Shown piece by piece: positions 26,732-36,013 of a stretch of DNA of 64,000 bases. The position numbers and the translations under genes were made by a program. The notes beneath the pieces are model-generated. The model was not told the origin of the DNA. It saw nothing but the letters and a program-made list of their open reading frames with translations, and did not search any database. Source of the stretch: Burkholderia oklahomensis C6786. GTDB lineage: Bacteria; Pseudomonadota; Gammaproteobacteria; Burkholderiales; Burkholderiaceae. The stretch is from the NCBI RefSeq assembly GCF_000959365.1, contig NZ_CP009556.1, forward strand, positions 558,001 to 622,000, written 5' to 3'. The stretch's first letter is position 1, and each line of letters starts with the position of its first letter.

Positions 26732-27445
26732 ATGGTCAACAAGATTTTCGATTCCCTTCAGTCGGCGGTGGCCGACGTCCACGACGGCGCGACGATCATG
26801 ATCGGCGGCTTCGGCACGGCCGGGATGCCGTCCGAGCTGATCGACGCGCTGATCGCGCAAGGCGCGCGCGATCTGACGATCGTCAACAACAACGCCGGCA
26901 ACGGCGAGACGGGCCTCGCCGCGCTCCTGAAGGCGAAGCGCGTGCGCAAGATCATCTGCTCGTTCCCGCGCCAGGCCGATTCGCAAGTGTTCGACGCGCT
27001 GTATCGCGCGGGGGAGATCGAGCTCGAGCTGGTGCCGCAAGGCAACCTCGCCGAGCGGATTCGCGCGGCGGGGGCGGGCATCGGCGGCTTCTTCACGCCG
27101 ACGGGCTTCGGCACGAAGCTCGCCGAAGGCAAGGAGACGCGCTTGATCGACGGCAAGCAGTATGTGTTCGAGACGCCGATCCACGCGGATTTCGCGCTCG
27201 TGAAGGCGCTCAAGGGCGACCGCTGGGGCAACCTCGTCTATCGGAAGACCGCGCGCAACTTCGGCCCGGTGATGGCGATGGCCGCGAAGACGTCGATCGT
27301 GCAGGTGTCGGAAGTCGTGCCGCTCGGCGCGCTGAATCCCGAGCACATCGTGACGCCCGGCATCTTCGTGCAGCGAATCGTCGAAGTGCCGCAGGCCGCG
27401 CATGCGGCCGAGCTGGCTGCCGAACGCGCCGCGAGTGCCGCCTGA
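26732..27445 (+). CDS. pcaI: 3-oxoadipate CoA-transferase subunit A
   Basis: A 237-residue alpha subunit of the succinyl-CoA:3-oxoadipate CoA-transferase, which activates beta-ketoadipate as its CoA ester. The CoA-transferase family I motif GGFGTAGMPSELIDAL lies at residues 24-39, followed by TIVNNNAGNG and GGFFTPTGFGT. The start at 26732 follows AGGAAGAGAC. The beta-subunit gene starts 18 bp downstream. First gene of the pcaIJBDC-K operon. Confidence 0.95.
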   Translation: MVNKIFDSLQSAVADVHDGATIMIGGFGTAGMPSELIDALIAQGARDLTIVNNNAGNGETGLAALLKAKRVRKIICSFPRQADSQVFDALYRAGEIELELVPQGNLAERIRAAGAGIGGFFTPTGFGTKLAEGKETRLIDGKQYVFETPIHADFALVKALKGDRWGNLVYRKTARNFGPVMAMAAKTSIVQVSEVVPLGALNPEHIVTPGIFVQRIVEVPQAAHAAELAAERAASAA

Positions 27446-27463
27446 CCCCCCGAGGAGAACACG

Positions 27464-28120
27464 ATGAAACGACTGACCCGCGATGAAATGGCGAAGCGCG
27501 TCGCGCAAGACATCCCTGAAGGCGCGTACGTGAACCTCGGGATCGGCGTGCCGACGCTCGTGGCGAACCATCTCGATCCGAACAAGGAGATCTTCCTGCA
27601 CAGCGAGAACGGCCTGCTCGGCATGGGCCCCGCGCCCGCTCCGGGCGAAGAGGACGACGAGCTGATCAACGCCGGCAAGCAGCACGTGACGCTGCTCACG
27701 GGCGGCGCGTACTTCCATCACGCGGATTCGTTCGCGATGATGCGCGGCGGCCATCTCGACTATTGCGTGCTCGGCGCATTCCAGGTGTCCGCGCAAGGCG
27801 ACCTCGCGAACTGGCACACGGGCGCGCCCGACGCGATTCCCGCGGTCGGCGGCGCGATGGATCTCGCGATCGGCGCGAAGCAGGTGTTCGTGATGATGGA
27901 GCACCTGACGAAGCAGGGCGAAAGCAAGATCACCGCGGAATGCTCGTATCCGGTGACGGGCGTGCGTTGCGTCGATCGCATCTACACCGATCTCGCGATG
28001 CTCGACGTGACGAGCGACGGGCTCGCGGTGCGCGAGATCTTCACCGACATCTCGTTCGACGAGCTGCAGAAGCTGACGGGCGTGCCGCTCATCGACGCGA
28101 CGCAGAAGGCCGCGGCGTGA
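27464..28120 (+). CDS. pcaJ: 3-oxoadipate CoA-transferase subunit B
   Basis: The 218-residue beta subunit carries the catalytic glutamate in the SENGLLGMGP segment at about residues 46-55. YVNLGIGVPTLVANHL and GGHLDYCVLGAFQVS are family signatures. It has a GAGGAGA ribosome site. With PcaI it forms the heteromeric CoA-transferase of the beta-ketoadipate pathway. The last-step thiolase (pcaF) is not present here. Confidence 0.95.
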   Translation: MKRLTRDEMAKRVAQDIPEGAYVNLGIGVPTLVANHLDPNKEIFLHSENGLLGMGPAPAPGEEDDELINAGKQHVTLLTGGAYFHHADSFAMMRGGHLDYCVLGAFQVSAQGDLANWHTGAPDAIPAVGGAMDLAIGAKQVFVMMEHLTKQGESKITAECSYPVTGVRCVDRIYTDLAMLDVTSDGLAVREIFTDISFDELQKLTGVPLIDATQKAAA

Positions 28121-28249
28121 CGCGGCGGCGCGCGCCGTTCGCGTCGTGCGGCCGCGCGGCGTATCGCCATGGTTGCCCGAACGGACGAGCGCGCGGCGTC
28201 CGGCGCTTCGGTGGACAATAAGCGCATTCCGTTTTTTCCAATCGATCCC

Positions 28250-29608
28250 ATGCTCGAAGACAGCGCCCGCCTGACTTCCCTCATCTGCGGCAGCGAGCCG
28301 CTCAACCGGATCTGGTCGCCGCACGCGACGCTGCAGCGGATGCTCGACGTCGAAGCCGCGCTCGCGCGCGCGCTCGCCGCGCACGGCGTGATTCCGGCGA
28401 GCGCGGTGTCGCCGATCGAGGCGACGTGCGTGGCCGACGCACTCGACGCGGACGCGCTCGCGCGCGACGCGGCGCTCGGCGGCAACCTCGCGATCCCGCT
28501 CGTCAAGCAGCTGACTGCCCGCGTGAAGGCGCGCGACGCCGAAGCGGCGAAGTACGTGCATTGGGGCGCGACGAGCCAGGACATCATCGATACGGCGACG
28601 GTGCTGCAATTGCGTGACACGTTCGACTGGCTCGAGCCGCTGCTGCGCGATACGTGCGCGACGCTCGCGTCGCTCGCCGCCGCACATCGCGCGACGCCGA
28701 TGATCGGCCGCACGTGGCTGCAGCAGGCGCTGCCGATCACGCTCGGATTGAAGTTCGCGCAATGGCTCGACGCGCTGCTCCGTCATCGCGAGCGTCTCGC
28801 CGCGTTGCGCGAGCGCGCGCTCGCGTTGCAGTTCGGCGGCGCGGCGGGCACGCTCGCGAGCTTGCGCGACGCGGCGCCTGCGGTCGCGCGCGCGCTCGCC
28901 GACGACTTGCAGCTCACGCTGCCCGCCGTACCGTGGCACACGCAGCGCGACCGTATCGCCGAGACCGCCGCTTGTTTCGGGATGCTGATCGGCACGCTCG
29001 GCAAGATCGCGCGCGACATTTCGTTGTCGATGCAGACCGAAATCGGCGAGCTGGCCGAGCCGGCCGCGGCGGGCAAGGGCGGCTCGTCGACGATGCCGCA
29101 CAAGCGCAATCCGGTCGGCTGCGCGGCCGCGCTGACCGCGGCCGTGCGCGCGCCGGGGCTCGTTTCGACCGTGCTCGCCGGGATGGTGCAAGAACACGAG
29201 CGCGCGCTCGGCGGCTGGCAGGCCGAATGGGACGCGCTGCCCGAACTCGCGCGGCTCGCGGGCGGCGCGCTCGCGCAGATCGCGCAGATCGTCGCGGGCT
29301 TGAACGTCGACGTCGCGCGCCTGGCCGAAAACCTCGACGCGACGCACGGCCTCGTGCTCGGCGAAGCGGTGATGCTCGCGCTCGGCGACAAGATCGGCCG
29401 GCTCGATGCGCATCACCTCGTCGAGCGCGCATCGAAAGAAGCCGTGCGAAGCGGCCGCTCGCTGCATGACGTGCTCGCCGCGGACCCGGACGTCGCCGCG
29501 CACCTCGCGCCCGACGCGCTGCGGCAGTTGCTCGACCCCGCTCATTACGTCGGCGAGGCGCACGCCTACGTCAACGCCGTGCTCGCGCTTCACGCGAGCC
29601 GCAACTAA
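28250..29608 (+). CDS. pcaB: 3-carboxy-cis,cis-muconate cycloisomerase
   Basis: A 452-residue member of the fumarase/aspartase superfamily, which lactonises 3-carboxy-cis,cis-muconate to 4-carboxymuconolactone. The superfamily signature GGSSTMPHKRNPVGC is at about residues 280-294, and KYVHWGATSQDIIDTA is the upstream catalytic block. A longer in-frame start at 28169 exists, but MLEDSARLTS at 28250 fits the family N-terminus. The operon is continuous: pcaD starts 12 bp after the stop. Confidence 0.93.
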   Translation: MLEDSARLTSLICGSEPLNRIWSPHATLQRMLDVEAALARALAAHGVIPASAVSPIEATCVADALDADALARDAALGGNLAIPLVKQLTARVKARDAEAAKYVHWGATSQDIIDTATVLQLRDTFDWLEPLLRDTCATLASLAAAHRATPMIGRTWLQQALPITLGLKFAQWLDALLRHRERLAALRERALALQFGGAAGTLASLRDAAPAVARALADDLQLTLPAVPWHTQRDRIAETAACFGMLIGTLGKIARDISLSMQTEIGELAEPAAAGKGGSSTMPHKRNPVGCAAALTAAVRAPGLVSTVLAGMVQEHERALGGWQAEWDALPELARLAGGALAQIAQIVAGLNVDVARLAENLDATHGLVLGEAVMLALGDKIGRLDAHHLVERASKEAVRSGRSLHDVLAADPDVAAHLAPDALRQLLDPAHYVGEAHAYVNAVLALHASRN

Positions 29609-29620
29609 GGAGAGATTCCC

Positions 29621-30406
29621 ATGCCTTTCGCTTCAGTCAACGGAGTGCGGCTGCATTACCGGATCGACCGCGCAACGCGCGCCGACGCGCCGTGGCTCGT
29701 GTTCTCGAATTCGCTCGGTGCGGATCTGTCGATGTGGGCGCCGCAGATCGGCCCGCTGACGGCGCGCTTCAACCTGCTGCGCTACGACACGCGCGGCCAC
29801 GGCCACTCGGACGCACCGGCAGGCTCGTATTCGATCGATCAGTTGACGGGCGACGTGATCGGCCTACTCGATCACGCCGGGATCGCGCGCGCGCACTTTT
29901 GCGGAATCTCGATGGGCGGCCTGACGGGCGCGGCGCTCGCCGCGCGCCATGCGAGCCGAATCGATCGCGTGGTGCTCTCGAACACGTCGGCGAAAATCGG
30001 CTCGCCGGAAGTATGGGGGCCGCGTGCGCAGAAGGCGCGGACCGAAGGAATGGCGGCGCTTGCCGACGCGGTGCTGCCGCGCTGGTTCACGGCTGCGTTC
30101 TTCGAGCGCGAGCCGCGCCTCGTCGACGTGATCCGCGACACGTTCAATCACACCGACCAAGACGGCTACGCGGCGAACTGCGACGCGTTGAACGCCGCCG
30201 ATCTGCGCGACGAAGTGAAGGGCATCGCCGTGCCGACGCTCGTCGTGACGGGCGCGCACGACATGTCGACGCCGGCCGATCAGGGCCGTGCGCTCGCCGC
30301 GGCGATCGCGGGCGCGAAGCACGTCGAGTTCGACTGCGCGCACATCTCGAACATCGAGTGCGCGGACGGCTTCAACCAAACGCTGATCGATTTCCTGACG
30401 GCCTGA
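29621..30406 (+). CDS. pcaD: 3-oxoadipate enol-lactonase
   Basis: A 261-residue alpha/beta hydrolase that opens beta-ketoadipate enol-lactone. The nucleophile is Ser97 in the elbow GISMGG, with YDTRGHGHSD upstream (oxyanion region) and the catalytic His in the late CAHISNIE segment. The ribosome site is AAGGAGAG. It is separate from pcaC here, whereas some actinobacteria fuse the two as PcaL. Confidence 0.94.
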   Translation: MPFASVNGVRLHYRIDRATRADAPWLVFSNSLGADLSMWAPQIGPLTARFNLLRYDTRGHGHSDAPAGSYSIDQLTGDVIGLLDHAGIARAHFCGISMGGLTGAALAARHASRIDRVVLSNTSAKIGSPEVWGPRAQKARTEGMAALADAVLPRWFTAAFFEREPRLVDVIRDTFNHTDQDGYAANCDALNAADLRDEVKGIAVPTLVVTGAHDMSTPADQGRALAAAIAGAKHVEFDCAHISNIECADGFNQTLIDFLTA

Positions 30407-30421
30407 CGCGAGCGCATCGAG

Positions 30422-30805
30422 ATGAACGACGATCAACGTTACGAAGCGGGCATGAAGGTGCGCCGCGCCGTGCTCGGCGATACGCATGTCGACCGCTCGC
30501 TCGCGAATCGCACCGAGCTGACCGAAGAGTTCCAGAACCTGATTACGCGCTATGCGTGGGGCGAGATCTGGACGCGCGACGGGCTGCCGCGCCACACGCG
30601 CAGTCTGCTGACGATCGCGATGATGGTGGCGCTCAATCGCGGCGAGGAGCTCGCGCTGCATCTGCGCGCGGCGAAGAACAACGGCGTCACGCGCGACGAG
30701 ATCAAGGAAGTGCTGCTGCAGACCGCGATCTACTGCGGCGTGCCTGCGGCGAATTCGGCGTTCCACCTCGCGCAGCGCATCTTCGGCGAAGAAGACGCGG
30801 CCTGA
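30422..30805 (+). CDS. pcaC: 4-carboxymuconolactone decarboxylase
   Basis: A 127-residue all-helical AhpD-like-fold decarboxylase giving beta-ketoadipate enol-lactone. Family segments RYEAGMKVRRAVLG, ITRYAWGEIWTRDGLP, LALHLRAAKNNG and LLQTAIYCGVPAAN are all present. It starts 15 bp after pcaD and precedes the permease gene by about 145 bp, so it is the last enzyme gene of the operon. Confidence 0.95.
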   Translation: MNDDQRYEAGMKVRRAVLGDTHVDRSLANRTELTEEFQNLITRYAWGEIWTRDGLPRHTRSLLTIAMMVALNRGEELALHLRAAKNNGVTRDEIKEVLLQTAIYCGVPAANSAFHLAQRIFGEEDAA

Positions 30806-30950
30806 CGCCGCGCGACACGACACACGAAACTTGAAACACACCGCACGGGCGGCGCGCCGAACGGCTGCCGCCCGTGCGCGACGACATGCGCCGGCATCGC
30901 ATCGGCGCAGGACGCGAAAGGCGTCGACGACAAACCCAACGGAGACAGCA

Positions 30951-32306
30951 ATGACCGATTTCGCGCGCCAGCTCGATGTGCAGCAGTTCATTGACGAGCG
31001 GCGCTTCTCGCCCTATCAGTGGTTGATTCTGATCCTGTGCTTTCTGATCGTCGCGGCGGACGGCTTCGATACCGCCGCGATCGGTTTCGTCGCGCCCGCG
31101 CTCGGCCAGGAATGGCACGTGACGAAGGCCGCGCTCGGGCCGGTGATGAGCGCGGCGCTCGTCGGCCTCGCGCTCGGCGCGCTCACGGCGGGCCCGCTCG
31201 CCGATCGGATCGGCCGCAAGCGCGTGCTGGTCGGCTCGGTCGTGTTGTTCGGACTCTTCAGCATCGGCTGCGCGTTTGCGCAATCGGTCACGGAGCTGGC
31301 CGTGCTGCGCTTGCTGACGGGACTCGGTCTCGGCGCCGCGATGCCGAACGCGACGACGCTGATGGCCGAGTACGCGCCGCACGCGAAACGCTCGTTCCTC
31401 GTCAACACGATGTTCTGCGGCTTCACGCTCGGCTCGTCGGCGGGCGGCCTCGTCGCCGCCGCGCTGATCCCGGATCACGGCTGGCGCAGCGTGTTCATCG
31501 TCGGCGGCGTCGCGCCGCTCGTGCTCGGCGCGCTGTTGATCGCGCTGCCCGAGTCGATCCGGTTCATGGTGCTGCGCGGCGCGCCGCGCGAACGGATCGC
31601 CGCGGTGCTGCGCCGGATCGCGCCCGGCACGTCGTTCGACGGCGTGCGCTTCGTGCTGCCCGAAGACCGTGGCGAACAGCAGCGCTCGGGTGCGGCCGTC
31701 GTGCTGTCGACGCGCTACCGCGGGGGCACCGCGATGCTGTGGCTCACATATTTCATGGGACTGCTCGTCTACTACCTGCTGACGAGCTGGCTGCCGACGC
31801 TGATCCGCGATACCGGCTTCACCGTGCGCGATGCGGCGCTCGTCACCGCGCTCTTTCCGCTCGGCGGCGGCATCGGTGCGATCGCGACCGGCTGGCTGAT
31901 GGACCGTTTCGAGCCGCATCGCGTGATCGCGGTCACGTATGCGCTGACGGCGCTGTTCGTCTGGATGATCGGACTGCAGGCCGGGCATCTCGCGCTGCTC
32001 GCGACCGTCGTGTTCGTCGCGGGCGTTTGCATGAACGGCGCGCAATCGTCGCTGCCGGCGCTCGCAGCCGCGTTCTATCCGACGAGCGGACGCGCGACGG
32101 GCGTCGCGTGGATGCTCGGTGTCGGGCGCTTCGGCGGGATTCTGGGTGCGTTTTCAGGCGGCTTGCTGCTGCAGGCGCAGCTCGGGTTCGGCACGATTTT
32201 CTCGATGCTCGCGGTGCCGGCGCTGATTGCGGCGGGCGCGCTGATGGTCAAGCGCGCGGCCGCGCTGCGCGACGCGGAACCGAACGCGCCGACGCGGGCG
32301 GCGTAA
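30951..32306 (+). CDS. pcaK: 4-hydroxybenzoate/protocatechuate:H+ symporter (AAHS family)
   Basis: A 451-residue MFS permease with 12 helices. The helix-1 motif DGFDTAAIGFVAPAL contains the DGxD signature essential in PcaK, followed by ADRIGRKRV. The start at 30951 (MTDFARQ) has GGAGACAGC upstream. It belongs to the AAHS family, and its place after the pca enzymes points to aromatic-acid uptake. Affinity for 4-hydroxybenzoate versus protocatechuate is not visible. Confidence 0.9.
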   Translation: MTDFARQLDVQQFIDERRFSPYQWLILILCFLIVAADGFDTAAIGFVAPALGQEWHVTKAALGPVMSAALVGLALGALTAGPLADRIGRKRVLVGSVVLFGLFSIGCAFAQSVTELAVLRLLTGLGLGAAMPNATTLMAEYAPHAKRSFLVNTMFCGFTLGSSAGGLVAAALIPDHGWRSVFIVGGVAPLVLGALLIALPESIRFMVLRGAPRERIAAVLRRIAPGTSFDGVRFVLPEDRGEQQRSGAAVVLSTRYRGGTAMLWLTYFMGLLVYYLLTSWLPTLIRDTGFTVRDAALVTALFPLGGGIGAIATGWLMDRFEPHRVIAVTYALTALFVWMIGLQAGHLALLATVVFVAGVCMNGAQSSLPALAAAFYPTSGRATGVAWMLGVGRFGGILGAFSGGLLLQAQLGFGTIFSMLAVPALIAAGALMVKRAAALRDAEPNAPTRAA

Positions 32307-32346
32307 CCGGATGAGAGGACGGGCGGGGCGGCGCGTTCGCGCCCCG

Positions 32347-32595
32347 TCATTCTTCGGCGTCGTGGACCTTCGCGAAGTGGCGCAGATATGCGCGCAGCGC
32401 GGCTTCGCGGCTACGGTGATCGGCGGGCGTCGACGCCCCCATCTCCTCCTCGTCGCCGAACAGCGCGGACGGTGCGCCGTAAGTACCCACTTCGACGCGC
32501 TCGCGCAGCACGCGAATCAAGTGTGCGCGATGGCGGTATTCGGCGACCCAATGCAGGCCTTCGATCCGATCGCCTGCTTTCAGCAGTGGCTTCAT
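32347..32595 (-). CDS. Small soluble protein of unknown function
   Basis: An 82-residue protein (MKPLLKAGDRIEGLHWVAEY...), charged, with no signal peptide or membrane helix. The helical C-terminus is rich in Arg, His and Glu. GGGAG lies 7 bases before the ATG at 32595, which supports this start over longer in-frame ones. It converges on pcaK with a GC-rich inverted sequence (about 32318-32349) between the stops that may terminate both. Function unknown. Confidence 0.55.
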   Translation of the reverse strand: MKPLLKAGDRIEGLHWVAEYRHRAHLIRVLRERVEVGTYGAPSALFGDEEEMGASTPADHRSREAALRAYLRHFAKVHDAEE

Positions 32596-32695
32596 CTGCA
32601 TTCTCCCGGCCGGGACGGGGTCGCGGGGCGGCGAACCGGCGTCCGGAAGGACAGCGTACGCTTTACCGGATCGGATCACAACGGGATGCCGCGTC

Positions 32696-33313
32696 TCAGT
32701 GGCCGCTGACCTTTGCGAACATCGGATAAAGCGACAGAACGAGCAGCGCGGCCATCGTGACGTTGAACACGCGCAGCCAGCGCGGATTCGACAGGAAGCC
32801 GCGCAACCCCTGGCCGAACGCGGCCCAGACGCTGATGCTCGGCAGGCCGACGAAGACGAACACGAGCGCCATCCAGACGGCGTTGCGGCCGTAGTCGGCG
32901 GAGAGCTGGATCGTCGTGGCGGCGGTGAGCACCATCATCCACGCTTTCGGATTGACCCATTGGAACGCGATCGCCTCGATGAACGTCATCGGGCGCGATT
33001 TGCCGTTGTGAGCGCGCACTTCGCCGGACGTGCCGATGCGCCATGCGAGATACAGCAGATAGACGACGCTCGCGGTCTCGAGCAGCGTGTAGAGGACCGG
33101 GATGCGTTTGAATGCCTGGCCGAGGCCGAAGCCGACCGACAGCATCAGGATCGCGACGCCGGCGCTGATGCCGAACATGTGCGGCAGCGTGCGGCGGAAG
33201 CCGAAGTTGACGCCGGATGCGAGCAACATCGCGTTGTTCGGGCCGGGGGTGATCGAGGTGACGAGCGCGAACAGCATGCCGGCGGGCAGCGCACTGACGG
33301 TGAGGTAGTCCAT
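32696..33313 (-). CDS. LysE/RhtB-family amino acid exporter
   Basis: A 205-residue, six-helix membrane protein. The N-terminal SITPGPNNAMLLASGVNFG and central FQWVNPKAWMMVL motifs place it in the RhtB (homoserine/threonine/cysteine efflux) branch, distinct from the ArgO-type protein at 12.4 kb. No regulator gene is adjacent. Substrate unknown. Confidence 0.87.
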   Translation of the reverse strand: MDYLTVSALPAGMLFALVTSITPGPNNAMLLASGVNFGFRRTLPHMFGISAGVAILMLSVGFGLGQAFKRIPVLYTLLETASVVYLLYLAWRIGTSGEVRAHNGKSRPMTFIEAIAFQWVNPKAWMMVLTAATTIQLSADYGRNAVWMALVFVFVGLPSISVWAAFGQGLRGFLSNPRWLRVFNVTMAALLVLSLYPMFAKVSGH

Positions 33314-34093
33314 GGTGATGCTCTCTTCGTCTGCGGAATTCGAGGGTGATGGAGGGAGTTTAGTGGACGGTGACGGTACAGTACCGATACAGTTTGTGGG
33401 ATGGTTGCCGGTACGGGTGGGGCATCGGCAACAATGGTTCGCATGTTGTTGTTGTTGTCTCTCAGAAAAGATGTCCGCAATCTCAATAAGTTGTCTTTGA
33501 ATAAAAGACTACTTTCCATGAGCATGTGATGTGTTCTGCATCGATCTGCAAGAAATAGTCGAAGAATGTTTGCTCACGGAGACTTCTAACACAATGTTGG
33601 ATCGACAACGCCGCATCGTTGTTGTCGCAGTGGATTCTCGCAACCAACATTTCACGACTGAAGCTCGTCCGCGCGCACTTGCGGTGGGGTTGATGCTCCG
33701 CCGACACGTCGAACCCGGTGTAGCATGCAATTGCGTTCTGAGCTTCCTGCTCGGTATCTGGGGTACGATTGCTCAGCGACGTTTACATCCTCAGTTATGC
33801 AAATCTTGTGGAGAAACGAAGTGACTGCCCAGCAGCGCTGGATCAGCGAGATTCAGGATGCCTCTGATTGAAAGTGGCCCGCAGCCTGATTGGAGCTGCT
33901 CGCTCGGTTTATGCACGCTGCGTTTACTGACTCCCACCCCTGATATAGGGGAGATGTCAAATTCGAGCCAAAGATGGTTTTGGTAGCACTGATGGCCGTC
34001 GAACAGCTTACCAGTAAGTCGTCCCGGTTCAGCGTTTGCCGGCAGCTTTGGGATTAGATCTATGCTCTCGGATGGGGATAGGAAACCAGACTA
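33314..34093. other. AT-richer gene-poor boundary region
   Basis: About 780 bp with base composition clearly lower in GC than the core genes to the left, including a run of GTT trinucleotides near 33440. This is where the accessory region begins. A 97-codon frame at 33531-33824 has no ribosome site or protein-like features. No gene is called. Confidence 0.5.
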
Positions 34094-34261
34094 CTAGCGC
34101 GACGCCTGCGTGATGGCGTTTAACCACGGCCGAATCCATTCGCCGTTGTTAAGGCGGTCATATAGAAATATTTCAGATTTCGATATTTCACCCCATTTTT
34201 CGTCAGCTTCTCGCAGTAGCTTTAAGGCTAAATTCGAATTTTTGCCGATGTTGTTTTCCAT
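34094..34261 (-). CDS. Short ORF next to the IS element, probably the 3' end of a truncated gene
   Basis: A 55-codon frame (MENNIGKNSNLALKLLREAD..., ending WIRPWLNAITQASR) uses AT-rich codons unlike neighbouring core genes and has a normal protein-like composition with Trp, Tyr and helical stretches. The frame continues upstream without a stop for 14 codons toward the IS5-family element. It may be the tail of a gene cut by that insertion. No family was recognised. Confidence 0.4.
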   Translation of the reverse strand: MENNIGKNSNLALKLLREADEKWGEISKSEIFLYDRLNNGEWIRPWLNAITQASR

Positions 34262-34344
34262 TTCCTGAAACCAATAAAGAGACTGCCATCCAACAGATGG
34301 CTAACCAGTCGGCCCTGAACAATTCACTTTGTTCTGCGACGGCG

Positions 34345-35262
34345 TCACGTCGCCGATAGCGCAGGAGTTTCGCGATTGAGCAGGACGGCAAGAATTAGGG
34401 TGTAAAAATGCCGCAGCTTCCTGAGAATCATCCGCAGGTTGTGGCCGGCGCCGCACAGCACCGCATGCATCGCGTCGCCCAGCGAACCCTTGAGCCAGTT
34501 CCGATCGAGTTTGCCGTCGGCCTTCATATGGCCAATGGCTGGCTCGATCGCGCTGCGACGTCGGATCATCGCGCGCAGGCCGCGTGTGATGCCGCGTCGC
34601 AAACCCGGGTGATAGACCTTCACGCCGTCGATCGCCACGCCCTTGTAGCCGCGGTCGACGACAGCGATCTCCGGTTGAACATCACTCAGGATCGCCGTCT
34701 GTTCCAACGCTTCGGCCCGCGTGTGCCCATCGTACGGGTTGCCCGGCATCGAGCGCGCCCCAATCACCAAGCCTTCCTTGTGCGTCGTCATGATCGACAC
34801 CTTTTCCATCACCGTTGTATCGACGATCACCCGTTTCAGGCTCGACGTCTTGATGACGTCGGCACGCTTGGCTGCATCAATCGTCTCCGCCAGCAGTTCC
34901 TCAACGCCAGCTTCGCCCAACCGCTTGCGTCAGCGCGTCAGACTCGACGGATCGATCGGCGGCTTCGTCTGCAAGTACGTCTCGCCAGTGAACACTTGCC
35001 AATACGGGTTCTCGATCCATTGCCAGACCACGTCTTCGTCCGACAGGTCGAAGGCATGCTGCAAGTACAGCAGCCCCGCGATCAAACGCGGCGAGGTCGC
35101 CGGCCGGCCCCGGTGCGACACGAAGCTCGCACTCATCGCCGCGTTCAACCGATCCCAATCAATCAGATCAGCCAAGCGCGCCAGCGGATGCTTCAAGCTG
35201 ATTTGCTCGCGCAGCGGTTGGCGGGAGAAATCTCCCTCGGTCGTCGGCGTCTTCGGACCCAT
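34345..35262 (-). mobile_element. Degenerate IS5-family insertion sequence, transposase with internal stop and deletion
   Basis: The frame begins MGPKTPTTEGDF and contains the N-terminal LIAGLLYLQHAFDLSDEDVV block of IS5-group transposases. It hits an in-frame TGA at 34930-34932, where relatives read Trp (SSLTR-stop-RKRLGEAG). It then resumes through VIVDTTVMEK but jumps directly to TTHKEGLVIGARSMPGNPYD, skipping about 150 residues of the usual catalytic domain. The C-terminal DRGYKGVAIDG and IGHMKADGKLDRNWLKG remain. The element cannot make an active enzyme. Terminal inverted repeats could not be fixed by eye. Confidence 0.85.
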
Positions 35263-36013
35263 CCAAACCTCGTCAGAATTTGCAGGAATCTCGCGTCAAT
35301 ATGCCGGTGCCTTGCAAATCTCACAACACCGTTTCAGCTATCGAGCCTTGCCGCACAAACCTTTGCGAATTGTTCAAGGCCGACCAGCTATGCTCGCCCG
35401 TCAGTTGCAAATGATTCTCCATTCGGTGTGCTGAATTTACCGCTTACAGATAGAAAATTGTTTACGAGGTGGCCTTGGAGAACGATGAGGAGAGTGTGAC
35501 GGAGGCTTCGACCGTCGCTTAAAGCCAATCGGCCCTTCGGTTGGCTTGCGCGACCATATCGGCATAGAAGGGGGCGGCGTGTCGACGGATTCGCTCAATC
35601 GCGGAGTACTCGGATCGGAAGGCGTGTCGTCGAGTGTGGGTGCATCAATACGCGCTTGTGTCGACGAGGGCGGTGCCGATATCGGCAGTCCGACAAGGTT
35701 TGGCGCTTCAAGGCCACGTTGAAATGGAAAAGGGGAGAGCTCGTATTGGGTAGTGTGCCGAGAGGAAGCGGACCGTTCGGCAGTAGCTCGTCGTCATCGA
35801 TGCTGGCGAGATGTATCGGCAATCCGTCGAAGCGATCTGCCGGAGACCGAGTTGGATCGATGCGAGGACGTGCGTGCGGCTGGCGTGTCGAGGGCGGCGG
35901 CGCTCAATGTTGCCTGCGACGGTGTATGCGTTTCGCCGGTTCCAAAACGATCGTGTTCGCGCGGCGCGCGCCGGTTGCAGCCGGCGTGCTCCATACGCGG
36001 GGCAGATTTCGTC
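35263..36013. other. Gene-poor region between IS element and hybrid kinase
   Basis: About 750 bp. The left part is AT-richer and probably includes the remaining IS end. The right part has only chance frames. No gene or RNA supported. Confidence 0.45.

Noticed and set aside
26618..29593. A 991-codon open frame on the minus strand
   Set aside because: It lies opposite pcaI, pcaJ and pcaB, which are certain; composition (His/Arg/Asp-rich) is typical of antisense frames in high-GC DNA.
33531..33824. A 97-codon frame in the AT-richer border
   Set aside because: No ribosome site, no domain, and an equally open frame on the other strand.
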